Shown here piece after piece: positions 22,603 to 35,660 of a stretch of 64,000 nucleotides of DNA. Numbering within the stretch: position 1 is the stretch's first letter; every line of letters begins with the position of its first letter. Below the pieces are notes generated by a model that was given only the letters and a program-made list of their open reading frames with translations, did no database searches and was not told the DNA's origin. Source of the stretch: Lantana camara. Lineage: Eukaryota > Streptophyta > Magnoliopsida > Lamiales > Verbenaceae. The stretch is taken from assembly GCA_037501455.1 (NCBI GenBank), contig CM074858.1, forward strand, positions 83,302,501 to 83,366,500, written 5' to 3'. Position numbers and translations under genes: made by a program.

Positions 22603-25600
22603 TCCATACATTATTTGATCCAGGAGCTACACACTCCTTTCTTGCGCATTCTATTACTATTACTCTACCTTTGCCTGCTATGTGTACTTCTGTGCGCTAT
22701 CTAGTTAGTACTCCTTTCGGTAGTAGGCGAGAGACGGATCAGGTCTACAGGGATGTTCCACTGATGGTTGAAGGCCGAGAATTCTTAACTGATTTTATTG
22801 TGATGCCAATGGAGAGATACGGGGTTATTTTGGGGATGGACTGGTTATACAAATATTGTGCTACGGTGGATTGTCGAGCAAAGAAAGTGCAGTTGGGTTC
22901 AGATGTTCTTACGGGTTGTACTTCGAAGACAGTCCCTCTACTTTCATTCTCAGAGGCTCAGAAATTAGTCAGAGACGGGGCTACAGGGTTCATTGCTTAC
23001 ATCTTGAACAAGCCCAAGGATCAGGTAAAGTTGGAAGACACAGAAGTGGTAAGAGAATTTCTCGAAGTATTTCCAGAAAAGCTGGATTCGTTGCCTCCTG
23101 AGCGAGAGATCGAGTTTGTAATTGACCTTTTTCCGAATGCCGAGCCATATTCAAAGACTCCCTACAGGATGGCTCCAGCGGAATTAAAGGAATTAAAAGT
23201 TCAGCTCGAGGCATTATTGGAAGTTGGGTACATTCGACCAAGTTCTTCACCTTGGGGAGCACCAAATTTATTTGTAAAGAAGAAGGACGGAACTTTAAGA
23301 ATGTGCATCGATTACAGGGAGTTGAACAGGATGACTATTAAGAATAAGTATCCCCTTCCATATATCGAGGAGTTATTCGATATACTTTAGGGTTCCAAAG
23401 TCTACTCAAAACTGGATTTAAGACAGGGATACTATCAGCTGCGAATCCGAGCAGAGGATATTCCTAAGACAGGATTCAATACTCGGTACGGGCACTACGA
23501 GTTCGTGGTTATGCTGTTTGGATTAACTAATGCCCCTGCAGCTTTCATGGATATGATGCACCGGATCTTCAGGCCTTTCCTCGACAAGTTTGTGGTGATT
23601 TTTATTGATGATATTCTGGTATTCTCAAAATCAGTCAAGGAGCATGCGAGACATCTCAGACTCGTTCTTCAGACCTTAAAAGAACATCAGTTATTTGCTA
23701 AGTTTAGCAAGTGTGAATTTTGGATCGATCGGGTTTCTTTCTTGGGACATGTAATTTCAGGTAAAGGGTTGGAAGTCGATCCCTCGAAAATCGAGGCCGT
23801 GCTCAAATGGGAGAAACCGAAGAATGCCTCGGAGGTTAGAAGCTTCTTGGGATTGGCCGGATATTATAGAAGGTTCGTTCAGGATTTTTCTAAGATTGCT
23901 GCACCGTTAACCCGATTGACAAAGAAAGATGTCAAGTTTGTTTGGGACGAGAAGTGTGATCAAAGCTTCAACCTTTTAAAAGAAAAGTTAGTCTCAGCTC
24001 CGGTGTTGGCACTTCCCCTAGGGTTCAGAGGAGTATGCAGTGTACACAGATGCTTCTAAAGAGGGCTTAGGTTGTGTTTTGACTCAGAAAGGAAAAGTGA
24101 TCGCTTATGCTTCTCGGAAGCTAAAGGAATATGAAAGGAATTATCCGACACACGGCCTAGAGCTAGTAGCCATGATTTTTGCTCTCGGGAAATCGAGACA
24201 TTATCTTTACGGGACTTCCTTTGAGATTTTCACTGACCACAAAAGCCTCCAGTATTTATTCACACAGAAAGATTTGAATATGAGACAACGGGGATGGATG
24301 GAAAAGTTAGAAGATTATGATTGTACAATCAAATATCATCCCGGGAAAGCTAATGTGGTCGCCGATGCACTTAGCAGGAAGGCGAGTGTATTGAGTTTGG
24401 AAATAAAGGAAAGTGAGGAAGTTGCTCCAATTGTGTTAAAGGCTCGGGTTTCTAATATCACAATTCAGCCGGAATTAAAGTATCAGTTGTTTGAAGCTCA
24501 GAATAAAGATCCGGAGGTTCAGAAGCTTATGAGTAAAGCTAGGACTGATCCGGAGAGTCTTTTCGGGTTCGATGAGACCGGTTTGCTTCGGTTTAAGAAC
24601 AAAGTAGTAGTACCTGAAGAATTGAAACGGGTTGTACTAGAAGAAGCTCACAAGTCAGCCTATTCAATCCACCCAGGAGGAAATAAAATGTATAAGGATT
24701 TGAAGCAATACTATTGGTGGAACGGGATGAAAAGAGACGTGGTTGAGTATGTGAAACATTGCCTGACTTGTCAGAAAGTGAAGGCTGAGCACCAAAAGCC
24801 CGCGGGACTTCTACAACCGTTACCTATTCCTGAATGGAAGTGGGAACAAGTAACGATGGACTTTGTTTCCGGATTACCGAAGGTTAAAGGCGGGTTTGAT
24901 GGAATTTGGGTAATCGTGGATAGATTTACTAAGTCTGCTCACTTTCTATCGGTCCGGATGTCTTATAAGATCCCAAAGTTGGCTGAAATCTATAACAGAG
25001 AGATTGTCCGACTTCATGGCATTCCGTTGAGTATAGTTTCAGATCGAGACCCGAGGTTTACGTCTAAGTTATGGCAAGAGTTGTAGGCCGTTTTGGGAAC
25101 GAGGCTCAAGTTCAGTACAACATTTCACCCGTAAACAAACGGTCAAACAGAAAGATTAATAAGATATTTGGAAGATCTACTTCGGGCGTGTGCGATGGAT
25201 TTTCAGAATTCTTGGCAAGAACAGCTTCCTTTGATTGAGTTTGCTTATAATAACAGCTTTCAGGCTTCGATCGGGATGGCTCCTTATGAACTCCTTTATG
25301 GAAGAAAGTGCCGATCTCCGTTGTTCTTCGACTTGGAAGAGTGGAAATGGTCAAAACAGGAAGGAGTGAAGAAAGGTGAAAGATTTGAAAAGCCTTCCAA
25401 GGTCGTTCAGGATATGATTGAAATAGTCCAAATGATTCGACAACGGATGAAAGCCGCGCAAGATAGGCAAAAGAGCTATGTCGATACACGCCGGAGAGAT
25501 CTAGAATTTGAAGTTGGTGACCGGGTATTCTTGAAGGTGTCACCAAGGAAAGGTTTCACCCGGATCGGGAAAGGAGAAAAGCTTAATCCTCGCTACCTAG

Positions 25601-25938
25601 GTCCTTTCGAGATTCTTGAAAGAATATGCGAAGTAGCCTACCGACTGGACCTACCACCGAGTCTTACGGGGATTCACAACGTATTTCATGTGTCTCAGTT
25701 AAGGAAATATTACCCCGATGACACCATGATTCTCCCCGTGGAAGAAGTTGAGCTGGAACCGAATTTGACATTTGTTTAGAGGCCGGTTAGAATCTTGGAT
25801 CGGAAGTTTCAGGAATTGAGAAACCGGAGGATTCCCATGGTTAAAGTGTTGTGGAGAAGTGACAAAACCGAGGAAGCTACGTGGGAAACGGAAGATAAGA
25901 TGAAACGGTTCCACCCGGAGTTATTCACTCAAGACTAA
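22603..25938 (+). pseudogene. pol: pol of element A: protease, RT, RNase H, integrase, chromodomain-like tail
   Basis: This continues gag after G1. The protease site reads FDPGATHSF, where the family norm is DSGA or DTGA, so Ser/Thr has become Pro. RT follows ([24 protein letters not shown], catalytic FIDDILVFS), then RNase H ([24 protein letters not shown]). Integrase has a zinc-binding HHCC set ([11 protein letters not shown]...CLTCQ), Asp of [11 protein letters not shown], Asp of SDRDPRF and Glu of NGQTERLIRYLE. The tail ends VKVLWRSDKTEEATWE...HPELF, a chromodomain-like segment. Breaks are TAG 23388-23390, a frameshift near 24020, TAG 25084-25086, TAA 25132-25134 and TAG 25777-25779. The natural stop is TAA 25936-25938. 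Several stops are one C-to-T change from Gln. The domain order and tail fit the Tekay/Del lineage. Confidence 0.93.
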
Positions 25939-25939
25939 G

Positions 25940-25960
25940 AGAATCTGGGGACCAGATTCT
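25940..25960 (+). other. Stem-loop before the PPT of A
   Basis: Perfect 9-bp arms AGAATCTGG/CCAGATTCT enclose the loop GGA, two bases after the pol stop. Element I has the equivalent at 56830-56848 with different outer arms but the same CTGGGGAC-type core. Confidence 0.75.
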
Positions 25961-25963
25961 TTT

Positions 25964-25977
25964 AAGGGGGGAAGAGT
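25964..25977 (+). other. Polypurine tract of A
   Basis: AAGGGGGGAAGAGT lies directly before the 3' LTR. It is the expected primer for plus-strand DNA synthesis. Confidence 0.88.
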
Positions 25978-28639
25978 TGTAACGCCCCGGTTCCGGAGGA
26001 ACAAGTAAGCACGCCACGTGTGAGTTTTGAGCGTAGGATTTATTTATTTATTCTTTAATTTCATAATATATGCTTACGTGGCATCTCATATTTTTATAAA
26101 AATTCATGAAACATTATTTTGTGAATTATGTGAATTCATAGCATTGAAATATTATTTCATGATACGGAAAAATATTTATTGCATGAAACCATAATCGGGA
26201 GTGTTTCAAATTATCAAATTGTCCCTAGTTGAATATTTCTTTAAATTCTAGGGACTTAATTGCATAATCTTTTAAGGACTTAATTGAGCATATTTCAAAA
26301 CTTATATACTCAATTGCATAACTTGAATCCTTGGAGGATTAATTGGCAAAATTGGACATTTCACTCATTCCAAAAAGTGGTTGTTACGTGATATGCATCC
26401 CCAAGCTTCTATACTCTCATTTCATCCAAAAATCTCCCAACTTGTTTGCTTCCTTTCATTCTCGGTATCAAGAAGGAAAAGGGGAAGAAGTGATTTCATC
26501 TATTTCATCAAGAATTTGCCAAGTTTTGGGGATTTCATCATCATCGCCATCTATCTTCTTCATTTCTTTCCATTTCAAGGTTGGTTTGCATGAATTGATG
26601 ATGTTGATCATATTAGACATGACTAGGGTTTGAGTTTGATATGCTAGATGGATTATTGGTAGATGGGAGCATGGTTAGGTGTTGATATGTTGAAGTATGG
26701 CATGATTTATTCATGAAATCATTGAGAATTTGAGCTTGAGTGACCAAGATGATCTTGAGCTAGAAATCTTGGAAACCTTGATGATATTGCATAGTTTAAG
26801 TGGTTAAGTGTTAGGTTATCATTTCTTGAGCATATATGCATCATATTACCAGAAATTATGGCCTTTGTTGATCAAACTTGAGATTGGTTATTGTTGTTAT
26901 TCTTTCCCGTGAGCATCCCCTGTTTTTGCTCTGTTTTGTAAGTTGCAGAAACTGGGAACGACCATTCCTAGCCTCAAGGCATTCTGGGAACGGGCGTTCC
27001 CACCTTTTCAAATGGAAATAGGCGGCCGAGACTGGGAACAGCCGTTCCCATTTTGGCCTTGGTGCCGGAAGGGCCGTTCCCAGCTTCAGCGCATTTTTAA
27101 ACTGGAAAACGTTGGTGCGATTTTGGGGCTTATGGGAACGATCGTTCCCATTTTTTTTTAAAGGGGTCCGGAATGGCCGTTCCCACCTGGATTACAGAAC
27201 AAAAGTTTCTGTATTAAATTACGATTTTAGCCCCTCGATCCGACGACTTCTTTGACCCCGAATTGCTATTATATGTGCTAATATGTACTGAAACAACATG
27301 TTATCATGGCACATTGCATTTTTCTCGTCATCTCGTTATATTTCCACCGTTCGTCATATTTGGTCCATTTTAGGTCATGTCTCACGTATACACGTCGTGT
27401 TTGCACAGGTCACGAAGTTGTGGACGAGGAGCAGGCTCCGTAGAGCATATCCTCATTGTATTTTGTAAGCAAAGGTGAGGTTTTGTTCTAGGGATATAGA
27501 ACCTTATAACCTTTACGTGTTGTTTTGGCAAAAACTTATTATACATATATAAACGTTTTCAAAGTTATAAACATTTCAAGCAAGCAAGCCATTATTGTCA
27601 TGATTTCAAGCAAGTTTGGAGAGTACATGATTGCACGTGGGCCCGAGGGTAATTCTTGAGCCAACCGGGAAAGCAAGGGCTGACGGGTAACTCCTGAATT
27701 ATCCTCACATTGTTGGGATCACCCCCGAAACCACTAGGAGATTAGTGGTGGAAGGAGTTCCGTGTCTAGGGGGTCATGTCCCCTACACACAACATGTCAT
27801 GGATAGTTGAGCCTTGCAAACTCACTATCACCCGGAGGAAGAAGGAGACTGCGGATTAATCCGGCATGTTGGGTTATCCTCGGGTTATTGCATGATTTCA
27901 AGCATGAAACTGTCTATGTGAGCACTAAATTAAAATGCATGACCATGTATTGAATTGATAAAGCAAGCACGTATTGTTCACGATTGGTGTAAAGGTTGGA
28001 GAATCGCCCCTACTCGCCGGGGTCACATGTTCATGAAATGATCAAGTTAAAATGTTAAAGTGACTAGTTGTAATCTCGGGCAAAGATCAAGTTTCATGAA
28101 CTATATATTTATTTCTTTACCAAGTCTTCACTCGAGGCTACAACTTGCGTGTGATGTGTGTTATATATATATATTGCCCTTCACTCAGTCTTCGGTAGAC
28201 TGATACTTCACTTTTCAGGTACTTGAGAGCGTGGTCGTGCTAGGCGGGAGTGCGGTCAAGCCTTGCATTGCACGGGTCTAGCATTGTACCTTTCATGTAT
28301 ACACTTTTGATAGATATCGTGTTATGATCATGATTGCTACATTTTGAATACTCTAGCATGTATAGAATATTGAGAGATGATAATGTATTGATAGTTAAGT
28401 TGGTACCTATTATGTATCTATTCGGTAAATATGGTACCTATATGTATGATCGTTTTATTGCTTCCGCTTTTATATTCATGTCTGATGTGATTATCTTGGG
28501 GAGAGTGTCCCGCCTAGCCCGTTTATTTTAATTGTCACCCGTTCGCTATAGTTTTGGTTTATGTATGAACTGGTCCATTTCATACGTGGATCGAGGCTAT
28601 AGTGCGGAGGATGTAGTGCTCTGGGGTTAGGGTGCTACA
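25978..28639 (+). repeat. 3' LTR of element A
   Basis: The 2662-bp copy of 8394-11053 ends GGTGCTACA before TAATA. It holds the palindrome cassette (26954-27184), the intron-like module (27475-28218) and the hairpin (28185-28203). In unit 5 the centre is GATC where the 5' LTR has GACC, so symmetry improves in this copy. Confidence 0.93.
26954..27184. repeat. Palindrome cassette of the A 3' LTR
   Basis: Six GGGAACGRCCGTTCCC-type units correspond to those at 9370-9599. The first is at 26954-26969, the fifth at 27134-27149 and the sixth at 27168-27184. Confidence 0.88.
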
Positions 28640-28644
28640 TAATA

Positions 28645-30425
28645 TATATTATATGTTTTAATTAATGAATTTTATGAATTAGTTTTGTATTGTATGATCT
28701 TAATAATTCGAACTTATTTATATGAATTTATTTGTTATGTTATGAATTTATTTGGCGTGTTATGAGTTTAATTCTCAATTTATTTGTGTGATATTTCGTT
28801 AATTGCTCCAATATACCTAAGTATGAACTTATATGAAGTGCATTGCATCATTTGCATCCATATGCATTTTCCGAGCGTTTCTATGGTTCATATGGAGTCT
28901 TAGCCTTGTTTCTTGTGTTTAGATGGTTCGAAGGGAGTTGCTCGTGGGGTGCGTTGGGCTGTTCGTTCGGTTTGTACGTCAAGGTGAGGTTTTAGGTTTG
29001 TTATAGTTAATGCGACCTACAACCCTATATGTTTGTTTTCAAGCCTGCATGCGATTATATTATTATATTTATATAATAGATATGTGTATATATGATATGT
29101 TTATGACTTTGTCATATGATTAAATGTTTAGAATTATATATACGAGCATACGTAAGCTCGAAAACGTTTTGCAACGAGGCTATGCTCCAAACCGTGTACT
29201 TTCAAGCTAGCTAAGGATTAGGATGACACGGAGAGGTACGTCTATAGCATACGCTAAGTTGCAAGGTATGGTATGTTTGATAAGGTACGTATGTTATGAT
29301 TAAGTTACGTTTTGTTTCGAGCGAGTTATGGTACGATATGTTCTGGTATGATTTGTTTGGTTCGATGGGCCCCGGAGATGTGGGTAAGGGAGACCCGGGA
29401 CGACATGGGGTCGCCGGTTATGACCCCTGTGCACATTCTCCTGTTGGATAAGATCAACCCGGAACCCACTAGGAGGTTTGGTGGGGGATGGAATCCTCGG
29501 GCGTAAGCGTCATGAAACTCACGACCCATACATAATGTAATGGATGGTTAGGGTCGCACAACCCTTCCATCATCGGAGAAGGAGGTTTGTTCTTTAATGT
29601 TAGTTTTGTTTTGATTTGTAATGTTTGATTCGTATGAGGAGCCCAGGATGGGATTGGTGCTCGTACTGGCCGAGCTTTTTGTACGTTATGATGATTATGA
29701 AACGGGATAGGAATTTCAAGTTAACGATACGCTATACTTTTGATATGATATGTATAAGTTTGTTTTAAAATGGATTTCGGTGTGCAAAACCCTATTCCGG
29801 GTTCATAGTCTTTTGTTTTAGTACGTGCTATGCTCTATATTATGTATCGTGTGAGTGTGTTCAGCCCCCTCACTCAGTTGAGTTATGGACTGACCCCTCT
29901 CCTTTTTTCCCTTTGTAGTTGTAGGTGCAGGGTTCGGGTCGAGCTAGACGGCGGTCGTCTTTTGGGTCTTTTGAGTCAAGTTGTTCGAGTCTTTTTGCAT
30001 TCTGCATCTTTATCATTATGTTTTGGAATTTTAAATATGTATAAGCCTATGTTTATGTATTTGATATATCTGATTGATCTGATATGATTCGGGATAGGTT
30101 TCTAGGATAAGAATGAACCCGTTATGTATTTGTGTATATATGTTTTATGTTTGATTTACGGGACTAGGTATCTATGCTAGTTGAACCCGTCGCCTATCTA
30201 TATTTGAGATTTTGCATGCTTGAATGTGTTGGTGATCCTATTGCTTCCGCTTTTTTTTTATGTTGTTGCGTACTCTATTTTAGGGTCTAGACCTCCTAGC
30301 CTAGGGGTGTGTTTTTAATTGTCTTCCGTTCGCCATGGCTTGGAGTGTGTGCGGAGTTTCCATTTCGTTACACGTGTCGGGCTATGGTGCGGGGGATGTG
30401 GTGCCCTTCGCTCCAGGGTACTACA
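28645..30425 (+). mobile_element. Solo LTR B, right half
   Basis: LTR B continues after element A and its TSD. It ends GGTACTACA followed by GTCAT. It contains an intron-like module, CTATTGCTTCCGC (about 30238) and GTGCGGGGGATGTGGTGCCC near its end, as in the related LTRs. Confidence 0.85.
28984..29924 (+). other. Intron-like segment in LTR B
   Basis: The donor AAG|GTGAGG is at 28984. A pyrimidine tract leads to acceptors CTTTGTAG (29918) or TTGTAG (29924). The hairpin TCAGT/ACTGA lies at 29874-29893, upstream of the tract. Splicing is inferred. Confidence 0.42.
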
Positions 30426-30430
30426 GTCAT

Positions 30431-32294
30431 TCTATGTTGGGAGAGTATTTTTGTTGATCTGCAAGCACCAGTGCAAAGCAATTTCATCTTAAAAAACAAT
30501 GAGAGTTAAACTCTTCTCTCAACCTTTACAATTGTCGTAGTAAAATTATATTGTTCTATGTGTATTTAGAGGTTTTTAAAATTGTTAAATCTATAGAAAA
30601 TGAAAAATAAAATTATACCATGATAAAGAGCATTGACACTTTGATTCCCAAATTTAAATGTAATATTACCCAATATAAATTAAACCATCAAAATTTTCCT
30701 TCAAATTAAAGGATTTATATCTAACTTTTATAACAGCCCATAAAGCTGTTGAAAAGCAAATTCTCTCTTATACAATTAACCATTCAATAATGTCCTCCGT
30801 TAATTTCGTGAAGTTTCAATACTGAAGAAATCAATTTATGTTTAGAAACAGTTTACTTGAGTACGGATTTGTGGGGTATTTTCATTGAATGTCACACCCC
30901 ATATAATATCATTTGACATGCCAATAATACCCTTGATAGAACAAGTTGAGATATTGTCATGCAATTGTCCTTCTACTCACAAGTATTCGTTCTTCTTTGA
31001 AGAATAGTAGTTGACTTGTTGGGTTTAAGAATTGTTCGGACTTGAATGTGTTCCCATGAAGCTGAAGTAGTTGTGGTTGGCGCACTCGAACCCTTGTTGT
31101 TCCTTTGTTTGGGCAGATGAGTGGTTATCTCCAAAGCATTCCTCACTGCACCATGTAATAATTCCTGCTATTAATGATCCAGTCCATTTCTCACATGCAA
31201 ACCCAGTCTCTCATGGAGTTTGTCAAAGATATGGTGTGTGTTAATTCACCGGTTAAGAAAGAAACTCTATGAACAAGCTTCATCATCAGCCATTGATGAG
31301 ACCACGTTTCTCAAATAGGATCTAAGAATGACGAGAGTTAGTTTTTTCGGCACTCGTATTCACTGAATTTTAGTCTCGAACTAGGAGGCAATAACTACCC
31401 GAAATAGAAAAGTCCATGTATCTTACAACCATTGCAACAAAATAAATCATTTTGAGGAATTTGACTTGTGGCATAATCAAGTATAGTATCCCTACAAATT
31501 ACAATACATCTATGCGTATGAGGACTCCAACAATTTGAACTCAAATGTGACCTACAATCTCACCACCTGAACATTGCATTACTGACCAATGACATATTAA
31601 ATGAGGTACAACATTGCCGGATAACATGTAGTAAGCATGATAACAAAAATTCCACCAATGTAATCGATACTTTAACACAAAAACCAAACACATACTTAGC
31701 AAGTGAAAGTTATATAACCTTACAACGTATTATTGTGCAAACTTACGAAGCCTAAGCATTATTATGAGAATGGAAATAATTCACAAACAAATATATGTAA
31801 GCAATCTTCCTCCCCTCAGTCAGCTTAACCATATGTTTAACTAGGGCTAAAATCTTCCTGAAGTTATTGTTCAACCCACGACGTTTCTTCATGGCTAGTG
31901 ACAACAGTAAAACGCTATCAAGGATCATTCCCATCAAGAACAATCTTAACACCTCCAAAATAGCTAGAGCTTGATTTGATTTCATGCTTATTTTCATAAA
32001 TCAATACTCTACGCCCAACATGGAGGCACATTTACACAATTAACACACACATACCAAATCAAATAACACATATAACAATACAAATTATTATTGCAACGAA
32101 CTATTAAGGCGAGATTCACGACAACATTCAGCCAAAACACCAATCATATCAACAACGTTATCAAAAACGTACATAAATATAACAATTTTGCCAACAAAAA
32201 TTATTAATACAAGTATTTTATTCCAATAGATAACTACTTTATCCGATATTACTACACATTTAGAATAATCTCAACTAACCCCTTCACTAGACTG
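30431..32294. other. Flanking DNA between LTRs B and C
   Basis: No known gene is recognised. One minus-strand ORF (31752-31997, 81 aa, starting MKISMKSNQALAILEVLRLF) has a hydrophobic stretch followed by basic residues, but no family resemblance I can name and no clear context. The rest is AT-rich, with scattered stops in all frames. Confidence 0.4.
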
Positions 32295-33331
32295 AGACTT
32301 GTGACACCCCGTTTCTCCGATAGGTCAGGTATGATTTCATGGGGTGCGTTATTCAAGAGTTACGTATTTTATTTATTTAATTCTATAATTTAATTTCTTG
32401 TTCGTATGCGTTATATGCCCAATTTTAACTATATGTCCTTATTTGTCACAGTTAGAAATTATAAGACTTAATGGAAATAATAAAGATTTGGCCTAAATGT
32501 ATAAATTTGAAATTATGTGGGCTAATGTATAAGAAGTTGACACTTAAGGACTTATTTGCAGAACTTTCACACGAGCACTCATTTGCGTTCCCGAAGCTCT
32601 CTGTTCTGTTTCTCGTATTTTTACAAGTCCGTTGATTACTCTTTTAACAAATTCGAAGCCTGCTACCTTTAAAACCAATATTTTAATTTAACCCAAAACC
32701 AATCCAAATTACACGAAAATAACTCAAACCAGATTAAGCCTAAAAATATCTCCCACATCCCTCCCCATATACCGATTTGTCCCTCTCTCTCATTCTCATC
32801 TCTCTCTCTCGCTTTATTGTAAAGGGAAGAGAAGAGGAGGAACAACCGCTCCTCCACCCATTCCGGTCGGCTGCCCTACCTCCCGTTCTGGCGACCTACA
32901 GCTCCGAGTAGACACAACTCCGGCGATCTCAACCCTCCTTCCTTTTTTTTTACCCTCTTCGGTTTTGAGTAAGAAAAGGGGCCAAAAACTATTCTTTCAC
33001 TGTCTCTTCTTCTGGCGACTTTTTGGTGTGTTTTCCGGCCCAATTCTTGGACTCCGACCGTCACTCCTGCATCCCTTTCACTTTGGTAAGCCATCACCCT
33101 CATCGTCTGTCATATATGTGCGTTTATATATATGTAGGCATATTTGATATAATTTTGAATTTTTTGATTAAATGTGTAATTTGTTATTATTTGGAAGAAA
33201 TTATGTGTTTATATGATGATATACTTGTTGTATGAAGTTGTACGGGTGTGTTTGTGTGCTTTTTCGCCAAAAATAGGGCTCAAAATGAGTCCTCCACTGG
33301 TGCCCCTATTCCCCGCAGTTGTTGCCGTTCA

Positions 33332-33568
33332 TCTCGTAGCCGCGACCCGCGCAAAGGTGATTGCCTCGTGACTGTGACGAAGTGATGGTTCCCCTGGAAG
33401 AACACGCTGCCTCATGGATGTGACCTGCCCAAGGCCTTTTAGCTCGCAGCCACGACCCCAACCCCTCCTCTCTGTACTGGCTAACGGCCATCAGCCAGTT
33501 TCTGAAAAAAATTGGTAACGAACGTTAGGAGCCCCAGTAGGCCTCCTGCCTCGCGGCCGCGACCCCCC
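33332..33568. repeat. Palindrome cassette of LTR C (five decayed units)
   Basis: The consensus is CCTCGCGGCCGCGACC, with palindromic core TCGCGGCCGCGA. Units lie near 33332, 33364, 33410, 33442 and 33548. Only the last is a perfect palindrome, and most losses in the others are CG to TG or CA. The position, about 1.0-1.3 kb into the LTR, matches LTR A. Confidence 0.6.
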
Positions 33569-34272
33569 ATTATTCTGCAGAATTGACTTTTCAGTTGACT
33601 AAGGAAATTTTGCATCGATTCTTCTTGTTTTGCTTCCAACTCCATTTTTCGACCCCCGTATGTGAATTACACAATTTATATGTGTATTTAATTATTTGAT
33701 TGCTTTTTAATCATGCCTTATGTTGTATGATTTATATGAACTATGCTCACGAACTTCATGTGCACCTTTTATTACATGACTTTGTGTTAGCCTAGGCATT
33801 AATTGTGCACGTGAACATGTCCTTTGGTGTTGTATCTTAATTGTAAATATGTAATTAATGATGTGAACCTTTTTATGCCTTTATTTGTCCTTGAATGTAC
33901 CTATTTGACTCTATACGCTTTAATATGGTTCCGATTAATTGTTAACGATCCTACTTGATCTTGTTTATATCCTATCGAGCAAATAATTATTTAATTATTA
34001 CTATATGAGTTAAGTGCTTAATTATGTGATTAACTTGTGACCTTGATTACTTGTACAATATGCTTAATTGCTTAAATTTTGCATGAACATGAATTTAAGC
34101 CTTAGGAATAATATGAATTATTGTTGTTGCTCAGATGCATGCATTCTTAGCATTCATGTGCATTGTCGTGCGTCTACGTGGTTCATCCTGGAGTCTTCCG
34201 TTTCATGTCTAGTTTGTTCAGGTACACACGGGGTGAACCATATTTCTTGTCTGCTGCTTCATTTGGTATCAG

Positions 34273-35178
34273 GTGAGATTATCTTTCTTTTAGTTATTAC
34301 GACCTACAACCCTATGTGTATTTTGAGCTCGCATGTGACCTAATTATTATTTGTACATAAATATCTGGTAAATTATTATTATGGGGATTATATCCACCTT
34401 GTTACGAGAATTAAGAAAATGTCTTTAAGTGTATGTAAGCTAAGCTAAGTTTAAGTTTCGTTTTGAATTGGGTGGGTGTGCATTCTGTTGTGAGATAAGC
34501 CATGAAAGATTGGTAAGTTAAGCTATATTATGATATGTTGGACCTGGAGACTGTTGGTAAGGAGTCCCGGGAGGGTATCGGGCCGTCAGGTATAACTTCT
34601 ATGCATTGTTCTCATTTGAGGTATCTCATGTGACTCAAGGAGAGAGAGAAGGAGAGATATTTTTGAGCCGACGGTGATCCCGTCGAAGGAGCGGGTAGGA
34701 GTCATGAGCCCTCGTCTCGATACGTGTAAGTTCGGTGGATTAGGGAAAGAGTCCCTTCTCTATCATTTGTGTTGAGGTTGGATAAGTTTGAAATTTATGT
34801 TTTATGTTAGGCTATGGGGTAAGGTTGGAGATGCTCGTACTTGCCGAACTTTAAGTTAAGTTAAGGCCTATGAAACGGGGATAGATTCGATTAAGTAAGA
34901 TTAAGCTTGGTTGTTTTTACAAGTTAAGCTAAGATAAGGTAAGTTATGAATTATAATTTACGTTTCTTTAAGTTATGTTTTGAAAAGTTAAGTATATGTA
35001 GTATCACGAAAAAAGGTTTTGGTGTGTAAAAACTACCCCCGGTTCATGGACATTTATGTTTTATACCTGTTGTGCTATATATGTATGTATCGGGTAGGTG
35101 TGTTAGCCTCCTTACCAATCTTTAGGACTAACCCTCCCGTTGTTCTTTCTTTTTCCCCTTTCTTCTGTTAAGTTGAAG
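34273..35178 (+). other. Possible intron-like segment in LTR C
   Basis: The donor CAG|GTGAGA is at 34273. The counterpart of the hairpin (CCAATCTTTAGGACTAA, about 35115) is degraded, and the acceptor (TTGAAG at 35178) is weak. It is listed because its order and spacing match the other LTRs. Confidence 0.3.
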
Positions 35179-35660
35179 GTACGGGTTCCTCTGGAGGTAG
35201 GTGGCTTCAGTCGAGCCTGTTTTAGTTGAGTCGAGTCCTTGGCATTGTTAGGATTTACATTTTTGTTTCATTAAGGTCTTGCATTATAATTGAATTATTT
35301 AAGTTGTAAATTGTATGAATGTGTTTGTATTTTATATATGGATTCGGGACAGGTTTCTAGGGCCTAATGAACCCATACGCATTCTGTACTTGTTATGATT
35401 ACTGAATTATGATTTTCAGGATTAGGGATCTATGCTAGTTGAACTCATCACTTGGTGCTTGCTTATGAATTTTACGCTTTTGTAATTTCTGTTGTTGTGG
35501 TTTTGAATTTTTGAGTCAGGGTTTATGTACCCTAACTTAGGAGTGTCTGTTTATCTCCAGTTCGCTACTTCTTGGTTCGTGTATGATCTTTTCGTTACAC
35601 TTGCTGATTGGGCTTTAGTGGGGGGATGTCGTGACCCTCAATTTGGGGTGCTACACGACT

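Larger units (their letters stand above)
8394..28639 (+). mobile_element. Element A: full-length Tekay/Del-type Ty3/gypsy chromovirus, split by G1
   Basis: Two LTRs of about 2.66 kb (8394-11053 and 25978-28639) bound a PBS, a gag-pol with stops, and a PPT. A perfect TSD TAATA flanks the whole (8389-8393 and 28640-28644). The pol order is protease, RT, RNase H, integrase, which defines Ty3/gypsy. The C-terminus carries a short chromodomain-like segment (VKVLWRS...EEATWE), typical of plant chromoviruses. The LTRs differ at roughly 1-2 percent of positions by eye, so the insertion is fairly recent. With G1 removed, the element is about 10 kb. It is not autonomous in its present state. Confidence 0.9.
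32300..35655 (+). mobile_element. Solo LTR C
   Basis: It starts TGTGACACCCCGTTTC and ends GGGGTGCTACA. The flanks are AGACT (32295-32299) and CGACT (35656-35660), a TSD with one mismatch. The element is about 3.36 kb with no internal coding region. Its start, its end, and conserved blocks such as GGATTAGGGATCTATGCTAGTTGAAC match LTR B in order. It appears older than A, D and I because its palindrome units are degraded. Confidence 0.8.

Noticed and set aside
24990..25914. Minus-strand ORFs at 25112-25546 and 25699-25914
   Set aside because: They are opposite-strand shadows of the integrase and chromodomain coding region.
31752..31997. 81-codon ORF as a host gene
   Set aside because: No recognised family, no splice or promoter context, and scattered stops around it. 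It is kept only as a note in the flank entry.
33306..33491. Minus-strand ORF in LTR C
   Set aside because: It lies in the decayed palindrome cassette of a solo LTR and has no supporting context.
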